Source: Vitis vinifera
Lineage: Eukaryota > Streptophyta > Magnoliopsida > Vitales > Vitaceae
Reading direction: 5' to 3'
Length of the DNA stretch: 64,000 nucleotides
Assembly: GCF_030704535.1 (NCBI RefSeq)
Contig: NC_081808.1
Span: 18,722,501-18,786,500, forward strand
The position numbers were made by a program, and so were the translations under genes. Shown one piece after another: positions 35,501 to 45,898 of this stretch; the stretch's first letter is position 1, and each line of letters starts with the position of its first letter. The notes beneath the pieces were generated by a model. The model was not told the DNA's origin, made no database searches, and saw only the letters and a program-made list of their open reading frames with translations.

Positions 35501-38277
35501 AACATGTTACAACTTGATTGGTTAGCGGTGTGTAAATAGACCGTTTGCTTATTCTCTCGTTGTATTTCTTATATTTGATTCTTGTAGTCTTGTTTTTCTT
35601 TGGTGGGAGGATTTCTCATCCTTCTAATTGTACCTTCTTTTTATCATATATTCCGTTGTCGTTTCCTATCAAAAAAAAAAATTTGTGTTAAGGAAAAAAT
35701 AAAAATAAAAGATCTTAAAAGTCTAACTGCACCAATAGGCTCTAAAAACCATGTGAGGATCATCATATGCTTTTACAGAGCAGGAGTGGCAATTTTTCTC
35801 AACCCCATCTGACTTGAAAAATGGGGAAGAATATTCCTGTCGTTAAACTTGTAACCACCCTGCTCAGTGTGGCTTGGACCCTGGTTTATACCCAGTTGCT
35901 AAAATAAATCCTTTTAATAGTGAGTCCTCTTTTAAGCCTTTATACGATGATTGGTTCCATAGATAACTTACACACCTAGAATAATGAACTTCAATCAATT
36001 GAAAATCTAGTATTTGAAATTATACAAGAAGTGTAATTCACATAATAAAAGAAAAACCAGAAAATGCAAAGAGGGAAAAATGGAGGAAGAGAAAACCAGA
36101 AAACAAAAAGGAACGGGAGTCTGACCTGCGTTTTGAAATCTGTAAGCAGTTTTATTTTGTCTTTGACATCAGTTAGCGCCAGAAGGGTTTCTTGAGCTTT
36201 AGCACGGTCATCCCAGAAGGAGCTATCTGCTGCTTTCATCTCCAGAGCTGCAAGTTCTTCTTCTAATTGCTGTAAACCAGCAGAGGCTCTAATCTCTTCA
36301 GCACGTTCTGAAATAGCTTCTACGTCTCTTCTTAAGGTATAAAAGTCTGTCAGCAATACCAGAACCATCACAAATTGTAACCAATTGGTTGATCATACAT
36401 TTGATTAGAAAGCTACTTCAGACACCCTGCAACCTCAATTCCAGTGGCTTTACATCACATTGACACTCCAAGTTTTGAGAATTGGTTATATCATATATGT
36501 TTGAGATGCCTACTGAACAGTTATAGAAGCAAGAGGAATGTTGAATAAAAAAAGTTTCTGAGCTCACTCTGAGTTACTGCAGACCCTCATGGACATGAGA
36601 GAAGTACTGCCTCAAACATGCTAGATTAAGTCATGGGTTAATACTAATGCAGTCATAATCAGATTCAGACATTCAAATCCAACCAACATTTTAAATCTCT
36701 GACATGATGCATAACAGAAGAGTTTGTCCTCTGTATGTTTCAGGCACAACATCTAGGTAATCTTCCCCACAATTCAATTACAAATCTCATAATTTCAGAA
36801 GCACTGCTCAGAATCTATGGCAGTGAACTATCATGGTTCCTTCAGGAGAGGCAATGAACAACTGTAAAATCAACAGGAGCCTTGTTTATTTTTGTCAGTC
36901 TGTTGATATTTGACTGTCAGTTATCTCAAGAACCTTATGAATGTACTGACACAAATTATGAATTAATCTCAGTTTCAGAATGATGAACCTCTTTTCCCCT
37001 AATCTTCCACCATTTTCTGCTAAGGTTGCATTTTTCTACTCATGGTTGGACCTGATTTGGAATTCCAATTCTGTGGAAGTTAAACTCTTGCTTTTATTGT
37101 TAAGTTATTTATATGAATTTGAGACTCGGGAATTTAGGTTCAATCTTTTTTTTTATCAGAAACAAACATTTTTCCTACCATGAACAGGTGAATACAAAGA
37201 AGGATGAGAAATTCTTCCCCCAAACACGTCTGAAAAACTATCCACTCTAGATATCAGTGGAAATGCACAACTAAAAGTGGTTACACCATCCAATAATCTC
37301 TATTTTTACTATCAACTTAGCAAAAATTGCCTTGAATCCAATTACTTACAACACACCTTGCATTGCCCATTCGCTGCTGGTTTCTGTTGTAACCTCCATA
37401 TCTAGTTGGCTCTCAGGCGATGCAAATAAAACTGTCAAATCCAATAAATCAAAAAACACAATGAGAAACTTAAATCAACTGCTTACACTTTGATAAATTC
37501 ACTTCAAGACATGAATAATCTTCATGTAGATCACATTCCTGCACAGACAGTGCTCATGAATTGAACCCCTCCGTTCATATTATCTTTTTTTAAGAGTACA
37601 TGAAAACAGAGGAGAAACTGAATTTGAATAATTAAAGAATTAAAAAAATTAAAAAAAAACCATGAAAAAAAGAAGAAGAAACCCACTAAAATTCAAGACA
37701 AATTACACAACCCCACAAATCTCCTGCTTAAAATCTTAACGAAATTACAGTCGAATTACACACACACACACACAATGGGTCACTCCAAAAATTACCAAAC
37801 AAAAACAAGCACACAAAAACACCAAATAAACTCCTAGAAGAAGTAAAGAAAATCCAAAAATCTCCAGGGAAAAATATTCAAGAAAAAGCAACCCCACTCC
37901 TGGAGAAAATACACCCAGTTAACATATCCACACATGGATTATTACAACGATTACCAAACAATATATGAAACAACAAAAAAACCCATTAAAACTCCATGTG
38001 AATTAAACAAAATCCAGAAATTTCCTGCAAGAGGGGAATCAAAGAAAAGCATATCCGGTTGAAAAACATGCATAGAAACAGATAAAAGGTCGGAAATTTT
38101 GAAAAAATACTCACCATGGGGAGAAAACCGTGAAGGGGCGGAGAGAAAATGGTGATGAGAGAGGGAAGAAGAGAGTGGGAGATGCAGTGGTGGGTGCCTA
38201 TGGGGCTTGTGGGAAGTGTCGGGTGCTGCGCACCAAATGGGTCTCAGGCTGTTTTGGAGGATTTGCATTGCAATCAT
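26565..38277 (-). CDS. prfB: Organellar peptide chain release factor 2 (RF2)
   Basis: Seven exons, minus strand: 38115-38277, 37357-37431, 36126-36346, 28989-29192, 27778-27993, 27043-27229, 26565-26863 (1365 nt, 454 residues). The N terminus is rich in Ser, His and Pro (about residues 1-60), like a chloroplast transit peptide. The PCRF domain follows from about residue 80. SPF (284-286) is the tripeptide that reads UGA in RF2, and GGQ (330-332) is the motif that triggers peptidyl-tRNA hydrolysis. The C terminus ends in the usual INDYV-like region [19 protein letters not shown]. Length and layout fit plant plastid prfB (PRFB1/HCF109 type); the mitochondrial paralogue is not excluded. An upstream in-frame ATG at 38407 would add 44 residues, but 38277 fits the family. 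Intron 3 (29193-36125) holds a 6.4-kb LINE in antisense orientation. A decayed copy of its 5' part lies at 56.8-61.3 kb. Confidence 0.93.
29380..31836 (+). CDS. LINE ORF1, gag-like protein with DUF4283 domain
   Basis: 818 residues from ATG 29380. Residues about 180-345 carry the DUF4283-type RNA-binding region ([49 protein letters not shown]). This is followed by a long low-complexity, charged region (Gly, Glu, Lys, Ser rich) and a tail ([20 protein letters not shown]). No CCHC knuckle is obvious. The family protein coats LINE RNA and assists retrotransposition. The frame is uninterrupted, unlike ORF2. The ATG is chosen as the first in-frame codon, 92 bp after the element's start. Confidence 0.85.
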   Translation: MLKVLVERKTFLIRLEGKQGGEWCSITEISRGSVFALGFEKEAVEWLVDYLTKALALKSHMGFNKKFRGKCRVHLMEVGFNNHGRFIRISEYVTNRKPSVLIIPEGDKGRGWENIKHALSSLLVAHYPNVLEKGRNIRGESWPHNYEGSMHRSYAKVVSDEGPRGGGLVPIGRWARVVVCESKSDRENWAEVGRSVARSLGKKGVVTVVPISARNGVFFVETIEEAIFLHDLRKIKVGERNIIQLRRWSPKENAEIDGKFREGWIELRGLPFHLWSEVHLKKIVEQWGTVNEIDWRTLKLFDLSRARLKIAMRDKAILPALLEVSDGDWVFTVVVVVVGDEEGRRGGEKGESTRVAGASHSGTDGGKRGESGRSTAGGRCCVGEDNRQRKEGEKGKAMITSAGKCDKGYQLPSQSCLKTDGMDGIEATGGEWAGEDEAITDVGCRACERKAQSLARPGLSAVITGCKLKGPMGLGLSPEGLTPFETGTSLRKEEDSSSAIEKGKPDPGPLEVQSSRLAKKKVLHSSRKMWSTFFPPSSEQRRGIRCSSEPISRGKTKVDSEGDSRAEDSGAESQAKRGLSASSLFSPRFPRPRKKNLGERASAPRKEEISNNASSDEDMEGFLGRVESDPRGSAVMGMPSSPVTRGKGPNLLGNCGSMVAESLEVTPSLFQSTQQYIPSSSGLTNSLLNPSVSILSPSTPLLLVSASQSLAPMENRVNSEFFFKKANDAFKGQITVDIPNSEMEVIQPACPNQMCESVNPLSASSKAAVNLGGIAGSPKGEFQIEGLSPRKMAKVCEVLKSLDIKVYSRRKSRCSTGL
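31880..35539 (+). pseudogene. LINE ORF2 (endonuclease/reverse transcriptase), disrupted
   Basis: Starts at ATG 31880 ([12 protein letters not shown]). APE endonuclease motifs are visible: SWNTRG, QETK, GDFNV, SDHWPI. The reverse transcriptase has [17 protein letters not shown] and the catalytic FADD near 33940. A zf-RVT (CKLCMKHGE...HLFLHC) lies near 35150-35200. Five lesions are seen: a one-base frameshift near 32337-32345, TAA at 32671-32673, TAG at 33280-33282, a one-base gain in the T run at about 35287-35293, and TAG at 35402-35404. The natural stop is TAG 35537-35539. The RT block also has RQDDPLSP where RQGDPLSP is usual. The element cannot move on its own. Confidence 0.9.
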
Positions 38278-39209
38278 GGTGGCTCTGTGGAGAGTGAAGA
38301 CTGAATAGCCTTCTTCTCGTCTTTGTAGACTTTGTATGGATAATAATATAGGAGAGGAGGCGGGTGCCCGTCTGGTGTACTCAAAACGACGTCGTTTAAA
38401 TGCCTTCACTATTTTTACAATTTCCTTGAAAATTTAAAAATAATTTAAACCGTATTTATAGAAATTAAATTTGTGAATAGAAAATGTGTTGCATTGTCAT
38501 TTTTTTATTATTTATAAACAAAGGGTAAATCCAAAATGGCAAAACGACATTTTTCCACATCATAAATAAATATTATGGATAAATCCTTAACTCTCAAGTT
38601 ATTTCTATACATATATTTTGATCTCATTATTTTATACTTTGTCACAATCCAAGTTTTACCATAGATTTAAATAATTCAAGATAGCATGTCTAGAATGATG
38701 TGGAATTGGTACCATAATATTTTTCACAAACAAAAACATTTTTTTAGACCCAAAAAAAAAAAAAAAACAATACCAATCAAATTCCCAACAGAGAAGTGTT
38801 TGAAAAACTTTTTAAAATGTTTTAATGATGATTCTTGTATGTGTTTCTCATGGAAGCACCATTAAGAGAAGTGCTTTTAAATTGAATTACTCCCAAACGG
38901 GCCCTAAGGTGCATACACTCCAACTAGCCCATGAAATATTTAACAACATACATGTGAGTATGAAAACAAAGAATCCAAAGCTCTGCTCCTGCATTTTCCA
39001 ATGCCTTATTCAAAAGGGATGCCCAGATCACTGGCATTTCAACACTCACGCCATCTGTTTTTCAGTACACAGAGGAAAGTTCTCACAAGATTTTAAGTTC
39101 TTATATCATTTTCTTTGTCTTTCTCAACAACCAAACAGAACAGAACATTAGATAATGATGCCAACTAGATAAAGATGAGTTCAGCTTCTCAATTGCCAAC
39201 TAGACACAA
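38278..39209. other. Upstream region of prfB and downstream of the F-box gene
   Basis: Holds the likely prfB promoter; a TATA-like TATATTATTA on the minus strand lies around 38340-38350, about 65 bp upstream of the start. At about 38785-38910 is a MITE-like end (GTGTTTGAAAAACTTTTTAA ... CCCAAACGGGCCCT). The stretch 38940-39150 has a counterpart at 61800-62010 (AGTGAAAACAAAGAATCC, then CTCTGCTCCTGCATTTT), so it belongs to the duplicated block, probably the F-box 3' UTR. Confidence 0.55.
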
Positions 39210-41567
39210 TCACTTGCCTTGGACTACTTTGAAGGTTTTCCTATCAACTGTAATTGTCTCCAACATCTTCCCATTGTTGATGAAGAACTTCACCAGACTC
39301 TCCTGATCATTGTGTTTGAACCTCCATAGTGTAACATTCTTCAAGTCGTGTCGCCAACACTTCCTAAGCCAGCCCCTGCAGCAGCAGTCTGCATTGTCTT
39401 CCACTGCTCTCTCTGCATATTGGAACTGCAAAATTCAAATGGAAGAGATATCAAATGTGCTAATAAGCAAAGAAAAGTCATTCAAATGGAGGAGAGGGTG
39501 GCCGATGGTGAATAGGTGTAACCTCTGCTAACCCTGTGAGGGATCAGCAAGTCACATTTTGATTCATTACACTTGGACTAGACAGCTTTGATTCAGGTCT
39601 TTCCAGAGTCAACTAAGGAGCTTCTTCTGGGGCTGGAAGATGCAAGGATTGGATTAGTGGAGCAGGAAGGTTCAGTGGATGGTCCCCCTTCACTTATTTT
39701 GGTGCATTTGGAGGGAGGGTAATGACTGAATCTTTAATAAGGGAGAGACGTTGGATCAAAAGCTGAAGGAAACCCTCATTGTGTGCCTCCTGGAGTGGTC
39801 TAGGGTCCCTCTAGGGTTGGCTAATAGTGCAGTATTGAACTTTATAGATAGCCTTCATTGTGGATAAAAGGTTACAAATTTGATGCTTTTTTTGGTGCCT
39901 CTTGTATACCCCGGTGTACATAGGGTGCCAAATGATGATAACAATGATATAATAATTAAGATATGGGTTTTGTGATTGCAAAAAGTTTCGTGCTTAGACA
40001 CAATGTGGGTTTCCCCCTCAGACTAAGGTTGAATTTAAAATTCTCATACTATAGCAACTCAAAAGATTAGAAGCCAGGGAACTTTGTTACCTCTATCAAC
40101 ATCTGCAGATGGTCATTAGCAATCACCAAGGTATTGGGATGAGGACAAAGCTGAAGCAACCTATCCACCAATTTTGTATATTTTACTGGCTGCCAATTCG
40201 GCACTACAGAACAGCCATCCCTCCAGTTTTTAAAACTTGCAACCAAGTAACCTATTTCTACCCTCAGATGCTTGAGATCATATAATGGAGGAAGCCAGCT
40301 CCCATCCAGCTCTTCAAGAAAACGCCGATGCTTAATAAATCAAAAACACAAAAAGGTTCTTATGAGTGTACACAAAAGCACCAAAGTGAAAGGAACATTA
40401 AAAATTATCAGACGTTTGAAGAAGTGATACCTTTGAAATGGAGCAAACCAGAGTTAGAACTTCACAGTGATTAAAAAGTGCGAGAAAATTCCTTGATGCA
40501 ATAGAAGACTTAGCAGTTGTAACAATTGGCTGCCATGAAACCCTAGCATGCAGCAGATCCGAGCATCTCAAAGTAGCCAATGGAGTTGAGGGCGGGGTCC
40601 AACCACAGTATGTGAATGAAAGAAGATTTGGAGCATCAAGCTCCGCATCTACTATACTGAGACATCGAAGCAACTCAAAGCTTTTAAGCCGTTGAAGAGA
40701 AATTTTAATCTTTTGCAAAGTTTCACAGCCGTCTAGAGACAACATTTCAAGAAGAGTGAATTTAGGAACATGGCATTCAAACCACTTATCTGTAATACTT
40801 GGACCACCTACTTTTAAAGTTTTGAGAAATTCACAAGCACACAAATTGATCTCACAGGGCTTAGTCACTGAACTACGTCTAGAGGGCATAAAAAAAAATG
40901 ATTGAAGATTCTGTGCATTAACCTTAATCCTTTCTAGGTCTTTACAACAATCAAGCTCCAAAGATAAAAGTTTAGCAGTTGAAACCATGATGCTTTTGAG
41001 CCCATCACAGTCTTTTAGCCTGAAATCCTCCATTAATGGGCAGTTCAATATCAAATCTTGGACCCCCAAATTGCAGCCTTCTAACTTCAAAACTTTAATC
41101 GATTTGGCAGCCAAGACTCTGTGCGGCAAATTGTAGTATTTAAGTCCATTCTGGAGGTGGATATCCAGATCTAACTCTTGGACATTGCTTTCTAGGGCAA
41201 AGTCAATTGACCTGTTGATCCGAGGATCCGATTTGACATAACAAAAGGCAACTCAAAGCCTTAATCTTTTTAGACTGATGTTTGATCTACGATGTTGGAG
41301 AGAGTTGTCTACAAAATTCAAGAACTCATCTATTTTACTTTGGTCTCGCAGATCAATGGAAGGTGTGCCAATCAGGAACGAATACTAATCAAAATCGATA
41401 ACTGGAAAGGTACTCCATATGGAATTGAATCTCTTTGACAAGACACTTGTTTGAGTTACCTCTACCGTAGACAGGAATGACATCACATGATGAATAATGT
41501 CCTCTGGCAAGCTGGATATTCGGTCGATAACCATTTCAGTTCCAGCATTGACTGCATTTCGATCCAT
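39210..41567 (-). pseudogene. F-box/LRR/FBD protein gene with two in-frame stops
   Basis: Three exons, minus strand: 40431-41567, 40091-40330, 39210-39425, all phase 0 (1593 nt, 530 residues if read through). The N terminus has a clear F-box (RISSLPEDIIHHVMSFLSTV, then TSVLSKRFNSIW). Leucine-rich repeats follow (LKLEGCNLGVQDLILNCP and similar), then an FBD-like part (LEELDGSWLPPLYDLKHLRV) and a C-terminal WRHDLKNVTLWRF region. Such proteins are substrate receptors of SCF ubiquitin ligases. TAG (complement of 41385-41387) and TGA (complement of 41253-41255) interrupt the frame after the F-box. A shorter product starting at the Met coded by 41127-41129 would lack the F-box. All splice sites look intact, so decay is recent, or the stops are sequence errors. 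Intron 2 contains a LINE fragment. A more decayed copy lies at 61.8-64 kb. Confidence 0.82.
39490..39960 (+). mobile_element. 5'-truncated L1 LINE 3' fragment in F-box gene intron
   Basis: The plus strand reads WPMVNRCNLC, then SASHILIHY and LHLFWCIWREGN with stops between. This is the zf-RVT and tail of an L1 ORF2 (CxxC ... HxxxC pattern with the last Cys changed to Tyr). The following 3' sequence (CTCTTGTATACCCCGGTGTA) is like L1 3' ends. It lies between exons 2 and 3 of the F-box gene, antisense to it. Confidence 0.68.
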
Positions 41568-41809
41568 TGATACAATATCCCTATGTTTAATGTTAGAATC
41601 AGACTTGTGATTTGAACTCTATGGATGGATGAATGGCCCAAACCCAACAAAAACCTAGAAAAAACACACTAGTGGAGGCACCAGTGTGACTTTCCAATGA
41701 TCAAGTAAATAATGTGAAAGAAGAAAAAAGGGAAAGAGAAATGATTGCTAGGGACTAATAACCCTTGAGATAACCATGGATAGGCTCTTAGTCCCTTTAG
41801 TTGTTGGTT

Positions 41810-43885
41810 AGGCTAACTTACTCATGTCAGATTCGTTGAGCATCCATTGCTAACCAATCTCAAGCAGGATAGGTGGTCCCTTCTAGCTACTCAAAGAGCT
41901 TATACCCTGATCCTAACCTGTCACAGACTCATGCTTTGCAAGTGATCTTTTTATATTGCATCAAACCCTAATTCAAGGGAACACATGTCAGGCACTGCCT
42001 GATTGTCCCTTCATTTAATATGTACAGAAAGTAACATTTATATTGTCCTTAGCTAACCAACCTTGGGCAGGGCAAATCAAGCCCTTGGGTTTAACCCAAC
42101 TAATGCTCAAAAACGACACATTGGCGGAGGCACCGATGTTCATGTTCAAATCAATAATAGGAAAGGGAGAATAAAGAAAAAAAAGGAAAGAGGAGACATG
42201 ATTTCTTGGTCGATAGCTAAAATCTTCTCCCAAGTTGCTACCGAAGCCAAAAAACAAGCCCTTAAAGGGGGCATACGAACCCCACACCTCTTTTGCAGGG
42301 AAAAAGAAAAAGATCCCTTGAGTACATCAAATTGTAAAAAGACTTTACCTCCACAAGAGACTATCCTCACTTTCACCTATAAAATTTTCAGAATGAATAC
42401 TCTGCATGAACCTATCCTTCACCTCTAGCTAAACTCTTGAAAAGACCTTCTAAAACAGAAGCTCCAATAATGACCCTGACATCTCCTAATCACCCAAAGA
42501 TGTCATTATTGAAAAATTTTCAATAACAAGGCTAAAACTAGAAGGAAATGCTTCTGTCAAGAAACTATCCCGACCCACCTATCCAACCAAAACTCGGTCC
42601 TCTCACTTTCTAACCAAAATGATGGTTCAAAGTTTGAATACATCCCACCCACTCTAATGGCTTCCCCAGCCTAACACCATGTGTTCCTTCACCTCTTGAG
42701 TGCCCTAACTGCCTTCCACCTATCCACATTTTCCTTTAATGACCTCACTCCATATGTTTTTTCTCTCATTAGCAAATCCCCATGACCACTTACCAAGCAG
42801 GGCTATGTTTAGGGTGGAAAACTTTTTGATGTCCAGATTTCCTACCTTTTTATCTGAGAACACTGCTGTCTAGTTGATCAGATGAATCTTTCTCCCCTGT
42901 AGTTAATTCCACATAGAAATCCATTTAAATCCTTTTCAATTTAACTTTTACTTTTCTAGAAATGAAAAATAAGGATATCAAGTAAATTGATAGACTTGAA
43001 AAAGTGCTTTTAATAAGTTCGTCTTCCCCTTTTTAACAAGTATTGTTTGTTCCAAGAAATTAACCTCCTCTTAAAGTGCCCCTTGATCGAATCCTATACT
43101 GCACCATAATTGAAAGATGCTCCCAGAGGCATGCCTAAATAGGTAGAAGGGAGGCATCCAACCATCCAAAAGATGAAGCCAATTTATTTATCTCCCCCAC
43201 CTCTTCCATTGAAATCAATTCTCTCCTGTAAAGTGATTTTTAAGCCTGATTCTAGCTAGGTCACTCGGCATCCCAAATGTCTGGATTGATCATCCTGATG
43301 CAACCCTTGGAACCTTGGAAAAAATTTGTGGGGTCCGTTCACTAAAATTGAAAATCTCATTGTAGAAATGCTGAACTTTATCCATCCCATTCATTTTTAC
43401 CAAAACCACATTTGCTTTGCTTTATTACTGACAAAAGGAACTTCCAATTTACATGATCATAGGCTTTCTTGATGTCTAATTTGCACACTGATCCCAATTA
43501 AGAGTTCTAAAGTCGATGGCCTTACTAGCTATAAGAGAAGCATCCAAAAATCATCGGCCCTCCAAAAATGCATATTATCAGAATTTCATACCACCCTCCC
43601 TATTACCTCTTGAGCCTGTTCAGAAAAACCTTCTTGAGCTTGTCCTCATTGACTAAAATGCAAAGAAAGTAACATTTATATTGTCCTTCACTAACCAACC
43701 TCAGGCAGAGCAAATGGACCTTTGGTGCTTGACGTTCTTGTTGCCCTTATCCAAACCCATCACAAACTCATGCTGCTCATGCAAGCGTCCCATGTTTCCT
43801 TGAACCTAAGCTCAAGGGAACCCATGTTGGACAAGGCCACGTTATTCCTTCATTTAATATGTAAGAAAAGGAACATTTATCCTAG
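41810..43885 (+). repeat. Diverged ~200-bp direct repeats flanking a LINE relic
   Basis: A stretch with ACTCATGCT, CAAGGGAACACATGT, TTCATTTAATATGTA and AACATTTAT at about 41850-42045 recurs at about 43690-43885. The phrase AAAGTAACATTTATATTGTCC followed by CTAACCAACCT occurs at both 42028 and 43668. A second similarity pairs 41660-41760 with 42110-42220 (GGAGGCACCAGTG/GGAGGCACCGATG and the A/G-rich run). The copies are diverged. They may be remains of one older repeat opened by the LINE. Confidence 0.6.
42080..43665 (-). mobile_element. Decayed L1-type LINE reverse transcriptase, antisense
   Basis: Minus-strand frames contain, in order from about 43620 downward: a GRQILDASLIA-like piece (about 43540-43570), [16 protein letters not shown] (about 43440-43490), a piece like STYLGMPLGA (about 43090-43160), and ALLGKWSWGFANE (about 42760-42815). 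These are the ordered landmarks of the plant L1 reverse transcriptase and its C-terminal region. Frameshifts and stops are frequent. Ends are approximate and no poly(A)/target duplication was resolved. Confidence 0.75.
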
Positions 43886-45716
43886 TGCTTTTGGCCAACA
43901 AATTCATTGTGAGAGCCTAATTGGAGAATTTTATATTACTCAAACAAATAGAAACATGGTATCCAATGCCACAATTGAAATTTTACTTCACCATCCCATG
44001 AGATACAGAAAGCAAAATTTGTTATTATAGATGTTCCAAAACAGGATTAATCCATTTGGGTAAGCAGAATATTAGAAAAAAAATTGTAATATGGGAGCTC
44101 AAGAGAATTTAGAGAATGGTTGAACAAATCAAGACATTACCATTTTCCATATGTAATCTATGAGAGATAGTCAAAATTTATCATAGAAAGGACAAATTTT
44201 ATAGCTTTGCATGCTCCAAAGACAAATTTGTATCTACACCCTGAACCACAATCCCTCGCTCCATAGGCTATCTCCTACTCTTCCTCATATCTCTATCTAT
44301 CACATATAGTCTTCACAAACTCATATCCATCTCATAATGTTTTCCCCTCATGACCTATTATATTTATAGGGACATTTGTAATGGCATCTTTATTCTATGA
44401 CCAAATATAATATTACAATGACATATCAACATAGGTAATATTTTACATAAAAAAAATATATATACCAATTAGGGATTTGAGATGCTTTCCAACAATAAAA
44501 GGAAAGAGAAAAAAAACAATGAAAGAAATTGTATTAGCGAGAAAAAAGAAAAACGGAGTAAGATTGAAATCTTACCAACTTAGAAGTAGAAGTACCAGAT
44601 GGTATATATGTTGAGATCACTTAGTGTGCATCCTCATTGAAAATTTTAATTATTTTCTCACCATACAGATCCAACTGTCCCCAGCAAAAGAAACCCATTT
44701 CAGCACATGATAAGAACTCTGCAGTCTGTTTCACAGATACAATGTTGATTAATGTCTAACATACTATTTCCAATAACAAATGGGGCAAATTAAACTTTAG
44801 AGTTTATACCTACCTTTAAAGCTAACAAAAGCCCAAGGTCATTCAGACAAAAGAAAGATGCTGAAAATAGCTTGGATATCCATTCCTTAGCAGATTCCTT
44901 TGTAGATTCTCAGAGATTCAAGCTTTCTAGAGAATTTTAATGCTGTAAAGTACATTTGGCCCTCTATTTACTTAAGGTAAATAGTTTACTAGAAAAGAAA
45001 TAAAACATAAAAGCTTCAGAAAGAAGCCATTCATTGATGAAATGTAAAAACCTTACCTTCAAAATCGTTAATTGATGTGCTGAAGTCTCAAATAAGGCAC
45101 ATGAGATATTCATGTCTTCATAAGATGGCAACTTGGAAGTTGAGAATGGTACAAATCCAGCCAATATTACAGTATCACTAACGCATGTGTACCTTCACCA
45201 AGAAGACACGGATAAAAATTTCGGCAATAGAAGGAAATGAACTAACCAAATTGGTTATTGTAATTGCCAAGCAAACAAGATATAAATATAATGAGAGAGA
45301 AAATCACCAAAATCAGTAGTTTTATTGGAATACAAGTTGGTTGGGGCCCAGAAGGGTAATTTCAATTGAAGAAACAACTTCTAAAAAGGAGTAGTCGAGC
45401 TGAAAAAAGACAAGATGGATAGAACAAATAGATAAAACTGAAATCAAACATTAAAATTTGAGAATCCAAGCTTGACCCATTCTAAGATGGCCACTGGACG
45501 TCTTTGTGTGGGTAAGCTTCTTGGATGCTCTACATTAACAATGGTCCATGACCCAAGTCCCAACTAAATTCTAAGCTTTGCAAAATAGTGATATCATTGG
45601 TTTAATGTGAAAAGAATTCAAATTTATAATTGACTTTAAATAAATTTACATATAGGTTTCAATGTGATGGATTAAAATGTTTTACAGTGCCATTCAAACA
45701 TCATTCTAACATACAG

Positions 45717-45885
45717 TGTTACATAGTGTACAGTTATTTAAGTTATTTACTTTTCCTTTTCCTTTTCTTTCCTTATTGTATTATGGGTCCCACTAACATG
45801 TATATATATACCCAAGTCGAATGTGTATTCTTTACAGTTTTTCAATAACAATAATTAGGGATTCTCCTTTTTCTCTTTTTTCACA
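45717..45885 (+). repeat. Copia 5' LTR
   Basis: 169 bp from TGTTACATAGTG to TTTTTTCACA. It includes a TATA box (TATATATATA, 45801-45810) and a transcription start presumably 25-30 bp downstream. Confidence 0.95.
45801..45810 (+). promoter_or_regulatory. TATA box in copia 5' LTR
   Basis: TATATATATA, conserved in the 3' LTR at about 54588-54597. Its position two thirds into a short LTR is as expected for the U3/R border. Confidence 0.6.
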
Positions 45886-45898
45886 TGGTATCAGAGCC
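45886..45898 (+). promoter_or_regulatory. Copia primer binding site
   Basis: TGGTATCAGAGCC lies immediately after the 5' LTR. It is complementary to the 3' end of initiator methionine tRNA, the usual primer for plant copia elements. Confidence 0.85.

Larger units (their letters stand above)
29288..35680 (+). mobile_element. Full-length L1-type LINE in release-factor intron 3
   Basis: 6393 bp ending in a poly(A) of 10, flanked by a perfect 13-bp target duplication ATTTGTGTTAAGG (29275-29287 and 35681-35693). It has ORF1 (gag-like) and ORF2 (endonuclease, reverse transcriptase, zf-RVT) in the plant L1 order, with a 43-bp spacer between ORF1 stop and ORF2 ATG. It is inserted opposite to the host gene's transcription, away from exons. 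The clean duplication and intact ORF1 point to a fairly recent insertion, while ORF2 is broken. Confidence 0.95.

Noticed and set aside
42063..42428. 121-codon plus-strand frame
   Set aside because: Antisense to a decayed LINE; no domain or splice support.
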